64,000 bases of DNA from Budorcas taxicolor (lineage: Eukaryota; Chordata; Mammalia; Artiodactyla; Bovidae), in assembly GCF_023091745.1 (NCBI RefSeq), contig NC_068926.1, positions 63,052,001 to 63,116,000 on the forward strand, given 5' to 3'. Within the stretch, counting starts at the first letter, position 1; every line of letters begins with the position of its first letter. The notes beneath the pieces are model-generated. The model was not told the DNA's origin, made no database searches, and was given only the letters and a program-made list of their open reading frames with translations. Shown here piece after piece: positions 21,605 to 33,500 of the stretch. The position numbers were made by a program, and so were the translations under genes.

Positions 21605-22565
21605 TGGGTTTTTTTTTGGATAGACTTTATATTTTAGAGCAGTTTTAGGTTCACAGCAAAGCCGAATGGAAAGCACTTAGAGTTCCCGTCTTACTCCCCA
21701 TCCTCACTCCATACACAGTCGTTCTGCCGTCAACATCTCTCACCAGAGTGGTCCATTTGTTACAACTGATGAACCTACACTGCCATGTCATTATCACCCA
21801 AAGTCCAGTTTATACTGAGGTTCACTCTTTAGTGCTGTATATTCTATGGCTTTAAACAAAAGTATAATGGCATGTGCCTGGAGGGGGGCAAGGCAACCCA
21901 CTCCAGTATTCTTGCCTGGAGAATCCCATGGACCGAAGAGTCTGGAGCACCATGGTCCATAGGGTCGCAAGGAGTGGGACAGGACTGAAGCGACTTAGCA
22001 AAAACACACACACACATAATGACATGTGTCCACCATTACAATATTATACGGAGTAGTTTAGCTGCTGTGACGTGACTGAAGCGACTGAGCATGCAGGCAT
22101 GCACGCAAAAATTCTCTGTCCTTTGCTTAGTCATTTCCCCATTCCCCACAATAACCCCCGGCAACCACGGATCTTAGTGTCTCCATAGTTTTGGCATCAT
22201 ACGGTATGTAGCCTTTTCAGATTGGCTTCTTTCACTTAGTACTATGCATTTAAGGTTCTTCCACATCTTTTTATGGCTTGATAGCTCATTTCTTTTTTAG
22301 CATGGAATAATATTAGAATATTGCATTGTTTGGAGGTACCATAGTTTATTTATCCATTCACCTACTGAAGGACATCTTGGTTGCCTCCACGTTTTGTCAG
22401 TTATAAACAAAGCTGCTGTCAGCATCTGTGTGGATGTTGGTGTTCACCTCCTTTGGATAAATACCCAGGAGTTTGATTACTGAATCTCACAGTAAGAGCA
22501 TGCTGAGTAGTAAGAAGCTGCCAAACTGTTTTCCAAAGCAGCTTACCATTCTCACCAGCAGTGAA
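21605..22565 (-). mobile_element. Old L1M 3' region, antisense, about 960 bp
   Basis: Antisense L1M blocks include gttcttccacatctttttat, agtttatttatccattcacc and ccaaactgttttccaaagca. A Bov-tA splits it, and a short Bov-tA tail remnant (about 22072-22106) also lies inside. Confidence 0.8.
21877..22015 (+). mobile_element. Bov-tA SINE, 5'-truncated
   Basis: The flanking duplications ataatggcatgtg (21864-21876) and ataatgacatgtg (22016-22028) differ by one base. The tail ends in a CA-rich run. Confidence 0.93.
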
Positions 22566-22939
22566 TGAGCACTTCTCCTCTGAAGAGCTGAAGTTTTCGG
22601 AGAAAACCAGCCCCAGCTGAAGGGGGCGGGGATGTAGCCACTCTGAGAGTCCTTGCGCTCTGAGATGGGGCTGACCTTCCCCAGCAGGCAGGAGACATTG
22701 GAAGCTGGAGAGAAATGCCTGGGCCTGGTGCCACCAGGGAACTGACACCCTTCTCTGCTTTCCTAGAGCTCACACTCCCTGCCGTGTGGACAGCCAGCCT
22801 TGAGAGGAGGTCCAGGGCTATTTGGGGACTCCTAGGTCAGAGACTTTGGATGTAATTCTGCCTTGGAGTCAGGCCCTCCAGTCTGGCTTGGTAGCTGGGA
22901 CCCTAACACTTTTGTCTCCCCCAACTACCCCCATCCCAG

Positions 22940-23140
22940 GGGGCTTCCCTGTGGCTTAGATGGTAAAGAATCTGCCTGCAATGCAGGAGACCTGGGTTTG
23001 ATCCCTGGGTTGGGAAGATCTCCTGGAGTGGCAACCCACTCCAGTATTCTCGTCTGGAGACTCCCACAGACGGAAGAGCAGGGCAGGCTACAGCATATGG
23101 GGCTGCAAAGAGTCGGACACAACTGAGCCAGTAATGCAGT
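22940..23140 (+). mobile_element. Bov-tA SINE, full length
   Basis: Head ggcttccctgtggcttagat, tail agtcggacacaactgagcca. Short direct repeats catcccag at 22932-22939 and 23157-23164 may be the target duplication. Confidence 0.94.
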
Positions 23141-23416
23141 CATTCAACGCCACTCGCATCCCAGCCCTGAGTCCCACTCATGATAACTCTTCAGCTGCTG
23201 GAATCTTAACTCCTCCAACCTCTATCACCACTTGCTCCCATAAAACTGCCCCTGAATCACACTATCTCAGATGAGACCCACTGTACAGGTGCCAGCTTCT
23301 TCTTGCAGAAGCAATGTCTGCCATTTGAAATCTGCTGGCTCCCACCCCTGCAGGCTTGCTTCCTCAGTTCTATGAGGAGAGTAGGTATGGGGCTTTCAAA
23401 TGCTGTAAGAATCTCA

Positions 23417-23630
23417 CAGGGCTTCCCTGGTGGCTCAGTGGTAAAGAATCAGCCTGCCAATGCAGGAGACTCAGGTTTGATCCCTGTGTCAGGAAGATCC
23501 CGTGGAAGAGGACATGGCAACTCATTCCAGTATTCTTGCCTGGAGAATCCCATGGACAGAGGAGCCTGGCAATCTACAGTGCATAGGGTCGCAAAAGAGT
23601 CAGACATGACTTAGTGACTAAACAACAACC
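23417..23630 (+). mobile_element. Bov-tA SINE, full length
   Basis: It is bounded by a perfect 9 bp duplication agaatctca (23408-23416 and 23631-23639). Head gggcttccctggtggctcag, tail gtcagacatgacttagtgac. Confidence 0.96.
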
Positions 23631-24049
23631 AGAATCTCATGAGATAAAAGAGAAAGAGCTTGGTGAGTCGAGGGGCCCAATACTTCTGTTAGGAAATCCC
23701 CTGTTAAGCAGTACCACCAATTTCACCAAAATTGGTTATGGGGTGTCACCTACAGAAGACATGGTCACCCTCAAGGGGCATAGGGTCTTTCAGCAGAAAG
23801 GAATTTGAGGAGGCTGCAGCCTCAGTAATTATACTTACCACTCCTGGCATTCCTAAAAAAAGCTTCACTCTGGCAACCTTTCACAGGACAGGTGCGGGTA
23901 CAAATTGCAGAAAGCAAGAACTCAGGGACCCTTTCATTCCAGGATAACAATTGGCTGAGTGCTTGACTTGCAGCAGGCACTACTCTAATCTCTACTCTAA
24001 AGCACATCACCGTCTCCTCTTCCTCCTCTGCCCCCTCCTCTCCCTCCTT

Positions 24050-24625
24050 CATCTTCTTTTCGGTATCAGTTTTATTTAAATATAATTCACATACCAGGCA
24101 ATTCATCTGTTTAACATGTACAAATCAGTGGTTTAGTACATTCACAGAATTTGTGCAACCATACCACAATCCATTTTAGATATTTTTGTTACCCAAAAGG
24201 ACACCCCATACCCTTTAGTTATCACACCCCAATCTCCCTACTTCCCCAGCCCCAGGCAACCACTAATCTACTTTCTGTCACTATAGATTTGCCTATTCTG
24301 GACATTTTATATAAATGCAGTATTAGATTTTATAGCCTTTCTTTCTTCTGGCTTCTTTCTCTCAGTACAGTGTTTTCAAGGGTCATCCATGTTGTAGCCT
24401 GTACCAGTACCTTGTTACTTTTACTGGCCGAACAGTCTATTGTACAGATACACCACATTTAAAACCCATTCATTAGTTGATGGGCATCTGGGTTGCTTCC
24501 AGTTTTTGGCCATTATGAGTAATGCTGCTATGAACATTCATGTACAACTGTTAGTGTGAACACGTGTTTTCATTTCTTTTGGGTGAAATGGAGTGAAATT
24601 GCTGAGTCAAATGATTGCATTACCT
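24050..24625 (-). mobile_element. Old L1M 3' end, antisense
   Basis: It shows tatttaaatataattcacat, caaccactaatctactttct, ttgcctattctggacatttt and gtaatgctgctatgaacatt. Confidence 0.85.
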
Positions 24626-24639
24626 TCTCTAATTCTACA

Positions 24640-24790
24640 TCTACCCTTTGAAGTCAAAACTATCTCTAAGTCACAACTGAGGAAACTTGAAACTCAGAGA
24701 GGTTGCCTAAGACCACATGGTGAGTGAATGGTGGAGCAGGACTTGGAACTCAGGCAGTCTAACTCAGATCCCATGCTTCTCGTCCCACCT
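24640..24790 (-). repeat. MIR SINE, antisense
   Basis: It shows acaactgaggaaacttgaaa and gcctaagaccacatggtgag, ending caggcagtctaactc. Confidence 0.78.
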
Positions 24791-25021
24791 TCAGGGTCTT
24801 AGAACTTCTGTTTTACCTAAGAGGTAGCCTCAACTACAAGCATCTGAGTCTCAAAAATGGGGCCAGGCCTCTGTGTACTATGATAGCCCAGCCAGGAATG
24901 AACTCTGAAGAGGGTAGTTTGGGGAGGGGTTTGGGGTGGAGAAAAATCAGGTATCTCGTTCATCACCTGGGGTGATCAAGGATCTAAGGTACTGAGAGAA
25001 GGCTTAAGTTCAGGCTTTCTT

Positions 25022-25245
25022 TGTGTGTATGTGTGTGTGTGTGGTCAGTCATGTCCGACTCTTCATAACCCCATCGACTGTAGCCCACCTGGCTCCTCGG
25101 TCTATGAGATTTCCCAGGCAAGAATGGGAATAACAAATAATGCTGCTATGGAGTGGAGTGGGTTACTATTTTCTGCCCCATGGGATCTTCCTGACCTAGG
25201 GATCGACCTTCAGTCTTCTTCACCACTGTGCCACCTGGGTCCTCT
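25022..25245 (-). mobile_element. Bov-tA SINE, antisense, with a 20-bp insertion
   Basis: It starts with a TG run and gtcagtcatgtccgactctt and ends ctgtgccacctgggtcc. A short non-SINE segment (gaataacaaataatgctgct) interrupts it near 25127-25146. Confidence 0.9.
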
Positions 25246-25721
25246 TCAAAAGTTTAACGGTTTCTAAAAAATAAAAAAATAAAAAGTTTAATGGTTTTTG
25301 TGATAGTTTCTTCTAGACTAGACTGCCTTGAGGGTGAAATAAACACAAGTGTCTGGAAGCAGTGTAGTAAATGGCCGGCACATGGGCTTTACAGGTCAAC
25401 TGCCCAGGAGGGAAGAAGTCCCCAACACCTCTCTGTGTCTGTGTTCCCTACTTGCACCACACCCTGCTCTGTGGGCTCTGTAAGCTCTGATTCGTCAGGT
25501 TCCTCCAAAGATGACAGTTTTCAGAGGAAAGTAGGATTAGAAACTCCAGAGCAGGACCCCAGATGGCTTGGGAGGTGAAACAGGTCCCTGGAAGGAAACA
25601 AGTTCATGTTCTTGCAAAAGAAGGAGGGGGGGAAATAGGACTAAGAAGAGGATACTTCAAAAATGATCTCTGTGGGAATCTGCTCATAGGGGCTAGGGAA
25701 GCAATTCAGGTGCATTTAAAT

Positions 25722-25862
25722 TTTCTAGCACTTCTCTGGCAGTCCAGTGTTTAAGACTCGGTGCTCCCATTGCAGGGGCCACAGGTTCCATCCCTGGTCA
25801 GGGAACTAAGAACCTGCCGTGTTTCCCGGCAAGCACTCCACCCGCCCGGGCAAAAAAGAAAA
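25722..25862 (+). mobile_element. CHR-type SINE
   Basis: It contains cacttctctggcagtccagt, gttccatccctggtcaggg and an A-rich tail. Confidence 0.88.
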
Positions 25863-26399
25863 ATTTCCCCAACTATACTTTACTTTGGTACCTCACTTTG
25901 TTCCTTTTCGAGTACTCATCATTGTTCTAACCAAATAACTAAGGACTGTGATTCTCATGTGAGATCCTGAGTGTAGTTTTGTTCACTGCTGCCAAAAACT
26001 CAGTGCCTGGCAGGTAGTAAGCAGCATTGTCAGAAAAAAATCCAAAAAGCCCAGTTAAATTTCAGTTTTAGACAAGCAATAAATTATTTTTAGTGTATGC
26101 TCCATTTATTTGAAATTCAAATTTAACTGTGCTTCCTGTATTTTATCTGCTAAATCTGACAACCCTAGGAGTAGGGTCTCAATAAATATTTGTGGAACAA
26201 ATGGATAAAGGAGGTTTTGCCTTGGCTCCGCCCTAAACTTGTGGTTTGACCATTTGAGCAACGCTCGGTCCCTCTCTGGGCCTGTTTCTCTTGACAAGTG
26301 GGAGTTCGGGCAGCGACCACAGCGCAGGGATCGCCAAGGCAGGAGAGCGTGGTGTGAACTGCCAAAGAAAAGGAGGAAGCTAGCGTCATCTCTGTGTGG

Positions 26400-27370
26400 G
26401 ACAGTCTGGACCTCCAGACTGGGTACCGGTCTCAAGTCCTTCTGCCGTGGCCGGGGCCGGGGAAGCCCCAGTCCCGCCCCTCCAAGGCCGGGGCCAGCCT
26501 GAGGCTGTCGCCATGGAGATACGGTAGCCTGGAGCCCCTCCCTGCCAGGCCACGCGTTTCCGTTGCGTTGGAGCCTCCTGATTGGACGGCCATCTGGACG
26601 CTACCACCAGCCCAGAGCCCGCTAAGGGGTGGGGGCGGGATCTTGTCCTCGTGGGACCCTTGCCCTGAAAACCTGTGCATGTGGCCTTTCTAGGGGAGGA
26701 TGGGTTCTCTGCCTCGCGTCGGGACAAAGGTTGGGTATCAGGTCGGAAGCGTGATCATTGCTTCTCCTATTTGAGCTAATGTTCATGCCTCTCCCTGAGA
26801 AAGAAAGCGGGAATCGGAAAAGCCGGTAACGCCCCCCTCGAGAGCCTATTCGGCCCCCAAAATCTGGAGCACCGGAAGTGCTGGCGACGTGTCAGTGCGC
26901 CCTATCCTAAACCTTCCCCTCTAGGCCACCTTTCCTATTCAGCTGCGGGATTCCGGGGCCGCCTGGGCGCTGCACCCCGCCACTTCCGCATTGAACCGCC
27001 GCTTCAACCGAACTCCCAGCATCTGCGCGCGCTCCCTCTCACGCCTGATGGTTGGGCCGGCGCCTGAGAGTAGCCACGCCCTCTCCCGCTCCTGGCAGCC
27101 AATGGGCGGGAGCCTCCCGGCGGGGTGGTGGGTAATTAATGAGGACCGGGCGCTGATTGGTTACAGGGTCGTCGCCGGGGGCTGGGCGGTGGGGTAGGTT
27201 GTTCCTAAGGTGGGAGGCGGCACCCGTGGCTGAGAAGGAGGCCTGAGAGCGACATGTCCCCGGCGGCTGAGGCACAGCGGCCCGTGGCGCTGTTTTTCTG
27301 AGTCCGGGGCGGCCTGGCGGCCGGCTGAGGACGAGACTCGGCGGAGGCTGCCCCCGCTGTGAAGGCCGCC
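26400..27370 (+). promoter_or_regulatory. MLEC: MLEC CpG-island promoter and 5' UTR
   Basis: A long CpG-dense, TATA-less region leads to the MLEC start and continues into intron 1 (to about 27800). Visible candidate sites are an ETS-type accggaagtg at 26871-26880, a CCAAT box in gccaatgggcggg near 27098, an inverted CCAAT in gattggttac near 27153, and a cacttccgc ETS-like site near 26981. The transcription start is not determinable by eye; I expect it within about 27150-27320. Confidence 0.8.
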
Positions 27371-27578
27371 ATGCTAGGCGTTCGGGCGGTTGAGGGAGCC
27401 GCCGTGGCGCTCCTGCGACTGCTGCTTCTGCTGCTGCCGGCGCTCGGCGTGGTCCGCTTGGCGGGGGCCGGGCTGCCCGAGAGCGTGATTTGGGCCGTCA
27501 ACGCGGGCGGGGAGGCGCATGTGGACGTGCACGGGATCCACTTCCGCAAGGACCCTTTGGAAGGCCGGGTGGGCCGAG
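27371..27578 (+). CDS. MLEC: MLEC exon 1 (signal peptide, start of lectin domain)
   Basis: It encodes 69 residues plus one base, ending GRVGR. The donor gtgaga starts at 27579. It lies within the CpG island. Confidence 0.97.
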
Positions 27579-30500
27579 GTGAGAGCCCCTCGGCCGAGCC
27601 GCGGGATCCCGGGCCTGCCGTGCCAGGCGCAGCGCGCCGAGGGCTGCGGGCCCCGAACCCCTTCCTCGACCCCGGGGCCAGGTCTCTGGAGCGAAGTTCC
27701 TCTTTACAGTTTTCTCGGGGACCCGATCAGAGCCTAGAGACTGGCACTGGCTCGAAGCAACCAAGAGCCATCGAGGCAGAGAGTTGGCGAGAAGTTACAT
27801 TTGGACCTCGCATCTTGTATTTTCTTAACCCCTCACCTCCAACCGCGCTGGGAAAGTAAAGTCGGGGGCGGCCTATTGCCACCTCGAGGCCTCACGGATT
27901 TTTCGGTTTTCGCTGTTCCTGGCCTGAAGGTTCTGCTCTCCAGTCAGTTTCTGGTAGATTTCTGCCGACCCAGAAATCGGCCGCTCTTTTTACCCTCTCT
28001 GCAGGAGCGGGGCTTGATTCTTAGCCAGAATGGAAAGGAATCTTCGAAGAGGATGGGCCAGGAAAGTTTGATGGTAGCCTCCTCCCCCGCCCTACCCACT
28101 TTTGGAGCGGGGCATATGTGTGCTTAAAAGTAGAAGCTTTAAGGCCCTTCCCAGAGGGTGGTTATGTCGCCAGCCCTACTGCACATGGGGCTGGTGGTGT
28201 GTCAGTAGCGTAAGGTCTGAACATTCTGCCTGTCTGTGCGGAGAGCCTACCCCTCAGTGGTCCTGAGAGGTGTGATTCCAGGTTATGGGAAAATTGCTTT
28301 TGGCTTAACTGATTGAGCAACAGTAGTTTTGCAAGAGCTGCACAGTTCTCAGCGTAAGAATTGCTGGGGGAGCTAGTTAAAAATACAAATTCTAGACCTG
28401 TGGATTAAACCCAGGTTTCTGCACCCCTGGGGCTTCTGATGTAGGTCATCTGCAGACCACTCTTTGGGAAAATCTAGACTTTGTTTCTTCTGTTCCTAGG
28501 ATTGGAAAACAGGTTTAAGAAGGAAGTTCCCTGCTTCATGTGTTGGAAGGAGATTTATGCTGTCGGCTGGGTTCAGAGGCTGCCAGCTTGGCAACAGGCC
28601 ATCTCCAGAAAAGTAGGAAACAGACTTTCTCACTCTTTTTTCCACGATGCCCAGATTTGACTCTTGCCTTTCCTAAAAGGTTTAACTTGGTTCTTCCAAC
28701 CAAATTAATTGCCCTGGCCTGCCTGGAATTTGTTGTATGGGGGGGAGTTTATTGCTTCCATAGACGTGGGGGTGTTGGGACACAGAGCAGTTTTCCAAAG
28801 CTCCACGTTTGTCTTCAGTTTAGCTCTGGAATTTATTTAGCCCTGGCATGTAGGTCTCAGTAGCCTGGGTTCAGCTGAGTCAGGGCCCTGGTCTTCAGAA
28901 GCCGTCACAGCAGCCAAAGGCTACTTAATAGCAGGAGGTGGTTGTTATCTTCAGCCTGGACCCTTCCTCTTTCTTCATGGGTGTGGGCAGGGCGGAAGAA
29001 GCCCTTGAGGAAATTAGAGACCGTTTGTGGACTTTGCCTCTAGAGATAGCTGTGGTGAGGCCATGTACAGATGGTTCCTTTTCAATTAACAAATACCAGG
29101 CTTTTCATAGGTGACCTTATTCTCTTTGGTCCCTAGTGCAGAGGAGGGAGCTGAGACCACACAGGTATAGTCCCCAGCTACTTTACTTCCCTTATTCAGA
29201 AATCCTGGTTTTCATTTGCTGGTACCAGTGGATTTGTTTGTTTGGTTTTTTTTTTTTTGAGTCTTATCAGTAGTCAGCCAGGCTCTGTCCTTGGGTTACT
29301 GGGTCATAGTTGCAGTGCCTTTGGAAGAATTTATTGTAGCAGGTAAAAGTGTGCGACTTACCATATTACCAAAGCCCTCACTTGTTCTGGAATCCTGGCT
29401 GGAACCCTGGCACTCTAAATGGAGGTTCCCTTCTCCACGCTGGTAGTCCACTTGGGTATGAATTGCAGCAGTGTTAATGGTTGAATGAGGGTGGAGGGTG
29501 GTTGTCAGCCTTTAGGTTGTAGCTTGAGCCAGCCAGTTGCAACGTTGCACTTGGAGGGCTCCTGAGAGCAGCATTTTGCTGGCTGTAGGTCGGGCTGAGA
29601 AGTGATGAGTCTTTCTCTCTCAGAAAGCAGCTCTTTAGATTCTTTCTGTGCAGGGGAGTCAGTACCATGAAGGGAAGTGCAGCTGCTCCTTCTGTTTGGA
29701 TAAGGGTGTGCCAAGTATTTGGAGACCCTCGCCGCCCCCTGCCGCTGCTAGCTGCTATTTACAATAATTTCTGTTGGAGCTGACCGACTTTATTTCTTTT
29801 CCACATGCCTGTGATGTTTCCAGCACCCGAGGAAAGTCCATTTTCGTGTTTAATGAATTCAGGTGTGTGTTGCCAAGTTAATCCAGATAAGAGTTTAGCC
29901 TGCTTTTGAACTTGCTGTCGCTCTATAGTGTCTTTGTAGTTTGGCGTTCTTGGAAACTGTGAGTGGCCCAAGGCACCTAGTGGGTTTTGCTTTCAAAGGC
30001 ACTTCACATTGTGTATTGAATTTCATTTCTGCCTTGAGGATTGCTAGTGCTCGTAGAAGATGCTGACAGCCTGGGAAAGGCTTTTTTCAACCTGTGTGCT
30101 TCAGCAGACAGAGGTACCACTATGAAGAGTGATTCAGAAGCGCTCTGTGTGGGATTCTGGCGTGCTCTGCATCCTAGGTTCTTCGTAACTTGCTCTCTGT
30201 GGGTTCTTCTTGACTCTGATGGAAAAGACTTGGTTATTTGGCCTGAGGGCATAGAGGTTGGCTCGCTTTTAGGAAAAAGGCTATTTCTTCTTCATAGAAA
30301 GATGCCCGCTAATTAATTGTATGGCCTTGATGAATTTGCGTTCCCTCTCTGAGCCTTGTTTTCCTTCTTCATAAAACTTGTCATGCTTTAGGAATCAGTG
30401 ACATGAGTCTGAAAATTCTCCTGTGCAGTAGGTTCAAGTGTCTGTCTTTTTCTTTGCTTGAAGATCTTTTACAAGGAATTACAAGTGGAGCAGAACGTGG

Positions 30501-33500
30501 CTCTGGAGGGGAAAAAGCTGGCCAGGGGTCTGAGCCCATTGGATTACTAATTCTCTAGACCTAAGGAAGACCCCGCAGGGGCTTCCCTGGTGGCAGTGGT
30601 AAGGAATCTGCCTGCTAATGCAGGAGATGGAGGTTCGATTACTGGATCGGGAAGATCCCCTGGAGAAGGAAGTGGCAACCCATTCCAGTATTCTTGCCTG
30701 GGAAATTCCATGGACAGAGGAACCTGGTGGGCTACGGTCCATGAGGTTGCAAAAGATCCAGACAGGACTGAGCAATTAAAGAACAACAAAGAAGACTCTT
30801 CCCTTTTGGCAGGGGAAGGATTTGGCTTTGGGGAAATAAGAGCTTGAAAGATAATGTGAGAGAGACACTGCTACTTCTGATTTGCTTAAGGCCAAGGGAT
30901 TTGTTTAAAATTTTCTTCCTGTACTGCTTGGTGGCTCAGATGGTTAAGAATCTGCCTGCAGACTTGGGTTCAATCCTGGGTTGGGAAGATCCCCTGGAGA
31001 AGGGACTGCAACCCACTCCAGTATTGCCTGGAGAATCCCATGGACAGAGGAACCTGGCGGGCTACAGTCTGGGGTCACAAAGAGTCAGACATGAGTAAAT
31101 GACTAACACTTTCATATACTGCTACCATAAGAGGCCAGTTTCATTTGCAGGCCCTCCTAGGAGCAGTTCACTGGCAGAGAATTTAGGTAGATGATAGCCC
31201 ATTTTCCAGGTGAAAAAACACCTAGAGACAACAGCATGTTCTACATCACACAGTAGGTAGCAGAGCCAGAGTTCAGATCCAGGCCCATCTTCCCCGCAAA
31301 CCTGGGCTGAGTTTTTCGGGTAGCCTGGTGACTCCATTGTCTAGAGCTAAGAAGCTGTGGGCAGAGTGTGGACCCTCTGGCCCCCTTCCATCTTTGGTTA
31401 ACTGTCCGGCCTCTGTCGGGCTAACTCGAAATTTTAATTCCAGCTGCCATTGTGTGCTCCCCATGTTCACTTCACTGTTACGGTAGCCATGAAGGCATAA
31501 AGGCTCAGAGGGGAAGTTGCTATTGTCTCTCTTGAGACTTGGGCAAATTCAGCTTTGCATGTGGCACATTTCGTGGGTAAGCCACTTGGAAAAGCTTTTA
31601 AAGGTAATTCCAAGATTGTTGAGTAGTTTCTTGCTCACACGGCTGAGTTTTCTTAGCTGTGAGACTGAGACTGCCACAGATGATGTTACCATCAGTGTCT
31701 CACTTTTTCCATGCTGGAAGGGGGGAGAATAGATTCTCCACACATGCATAAGATTTTCTGGGTCTCCGAAAAGCAAATCGAGTGACCATTCCAAATTTGT
31801 AAGGATCACGGTCCTTGTGAAAGAGGGAGATTCTTAGAACTCAGTTGGAAGAGGATTGGCAATCTTTACATCTTTATAGGTTTGTGGTCTGAGCCTGGGG
31901 GATGGATCTGGGGCAGTTGGCAGCGCATCCTTTGTAGAGCTACTCAGCACCCCCCGCCCCTTTGATTTTCAAGGAGAAATAGGAAGAAAAAATGTCTGGA
32001 GACAAAAGTGCAATGAGTTTCCTGTTCATTGTCTCATCAGTCCATCTGATCTGGCTGCTATTCACTTACAGGAACTGTTAACAGTTCTGTTTATTTTTCT
32101 GGAAGGCTTGACCTCAGCCACTGGATCTTCTAGTTACTCTTTTACCTCCCGTGGAGATAAAAGATCCTGTCTCTTGGAGTCTCGGAAGATAAAGCTGCCA
32201 GGGTGACAGCTCTCAAACATCACCCTGGGGATCCAGGTGCCAGATGTCTTCAGAGCCACCGTGTGAAATTGGAAGGTGGTCTTGACATCTTAGCTCCAAG
32301 ACTCCTCCTCCCAGGTGAAGGAGAGACTAGGCCCGTGAACCAAAATCACTGCCAAGTCTGTGGTTTGGAAAGTAGATGGATAGCACTCTGGAAGGCATAG
32401 CTGTTCACCTCTGGGCCCTGAGTGTGGAATCATCTTTGAGGAAGGACCTGGGTTTCGTTTGTTGTGTGGGAGAAAGAAAAACATACACAGAGTCATCTTG
32501 TAAGATTGGGAGCAGGCTGAGGGCAGTAGAGGATTTTGACTCTTCTGATACCCACCCACAAGTAGAAACTTTATTTTTACTCTGCCCTCTTCCTCATCTG
32601 TTTAAAATGGGAAAGGTGGCTCAGTGGTAAAGAATCAGCCCACCAGTGGAGAAGCAGGTTCAATCCCTGGGTTGGGAAGAGCCTCTGGAGGAGGAAATGG
32701 CAACCCACTCCAGTATTCTTACCTGGACAGAGAGGAGCCTGGTGGGCTAGAGTCCGTGGGGTTGCAAAGAGTCAGACACGACTGAGTGTCTGAGCACACA
32801 CGTGCATGCATTCCTCATGTCTGAAATGGGGAAAATGGCTCCTTCTGGACCTGGGAATCTGAGGCCAGAGGTGCGACGGGACCGTGGACCATTTTCCTTC
32901 CCTGCTAGGATGGCTCTGGCCCTGTGGAGAGGGGCGTGTGACTTGACTGTGCTGCGGGCATCTCCTTTGTTGCCATTTGTTTGTTCAGTGGATCACACTG
33001 AGCGCGCTGATGAACGTGCCCAGGACAATGTTAGGTGCTGGGGATACAGCGGGAATCTTGTTTCTTCTTTCAGTTTGTCTGGGGGAATGTTGGAGACCAC
33101 GGGTGAGGTTGAGTTCTGTGAGTCTGTGGAAAGTAAGGTGTTAGACCCAGAGGAAATTAGAGAGCATCACATCCTCTTTTTAACGACCTTGTTGCTTTTG
33201 ACCAGCCCTGGAACTTTTTGGATGAAAACGTTGTAAAAAGCAACGAAAGCTTCTTATTTGCAGTAAAGACAATGAAGAATGACTTTCCCAGCAGATATCC
33301 TGTTTTTTTACTTAGACTGAGCTCTTCCAAATGAGGGGGAAAAAATTCTTTGAACTTAATCATCTTGCAGTGTTCCTGGCCATCCCCCTGCTTTTACGAG
33401 GTTTCTCTGAAGCCCAGCAGCTGTAGGGCAGTGCTTTGTTGTAATAATGAGTTAGACTTGTTCCATTCCCACCACTCTGGATATAGCTGGGGAAAAGTCA

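Larger units (their letters stand above)
14271..26400. other. CABP1-MLEC intergenic spacer
   Basis: No protein-coding exon, RNA gene or retrogene was recognised. Old MIRs, L2 and L1M fragments and younger Bov-tA and CHR SINEs fill most of it, and they are listed individually. The stretches 15340-16180, 16340-17080, 22570-22930 and 25250-25720 show nothing recognisable. Confidence 0.75.

Noticed and set aside
22940..23010. tRNA-like A/B box sequence
   Set aside because: It is the tRNA-derived head of a Bov-tA SINE. The same pattern recurs at every Bov-tA and CHR copy and does not fold as a functional tRNA.
27359..27370. An upstream in-frame GTG start for malectin
   Set aside because: The ATG at 27371 has the better context and yields the expected signal peptide. 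Non-ATG starts are unlikely here.
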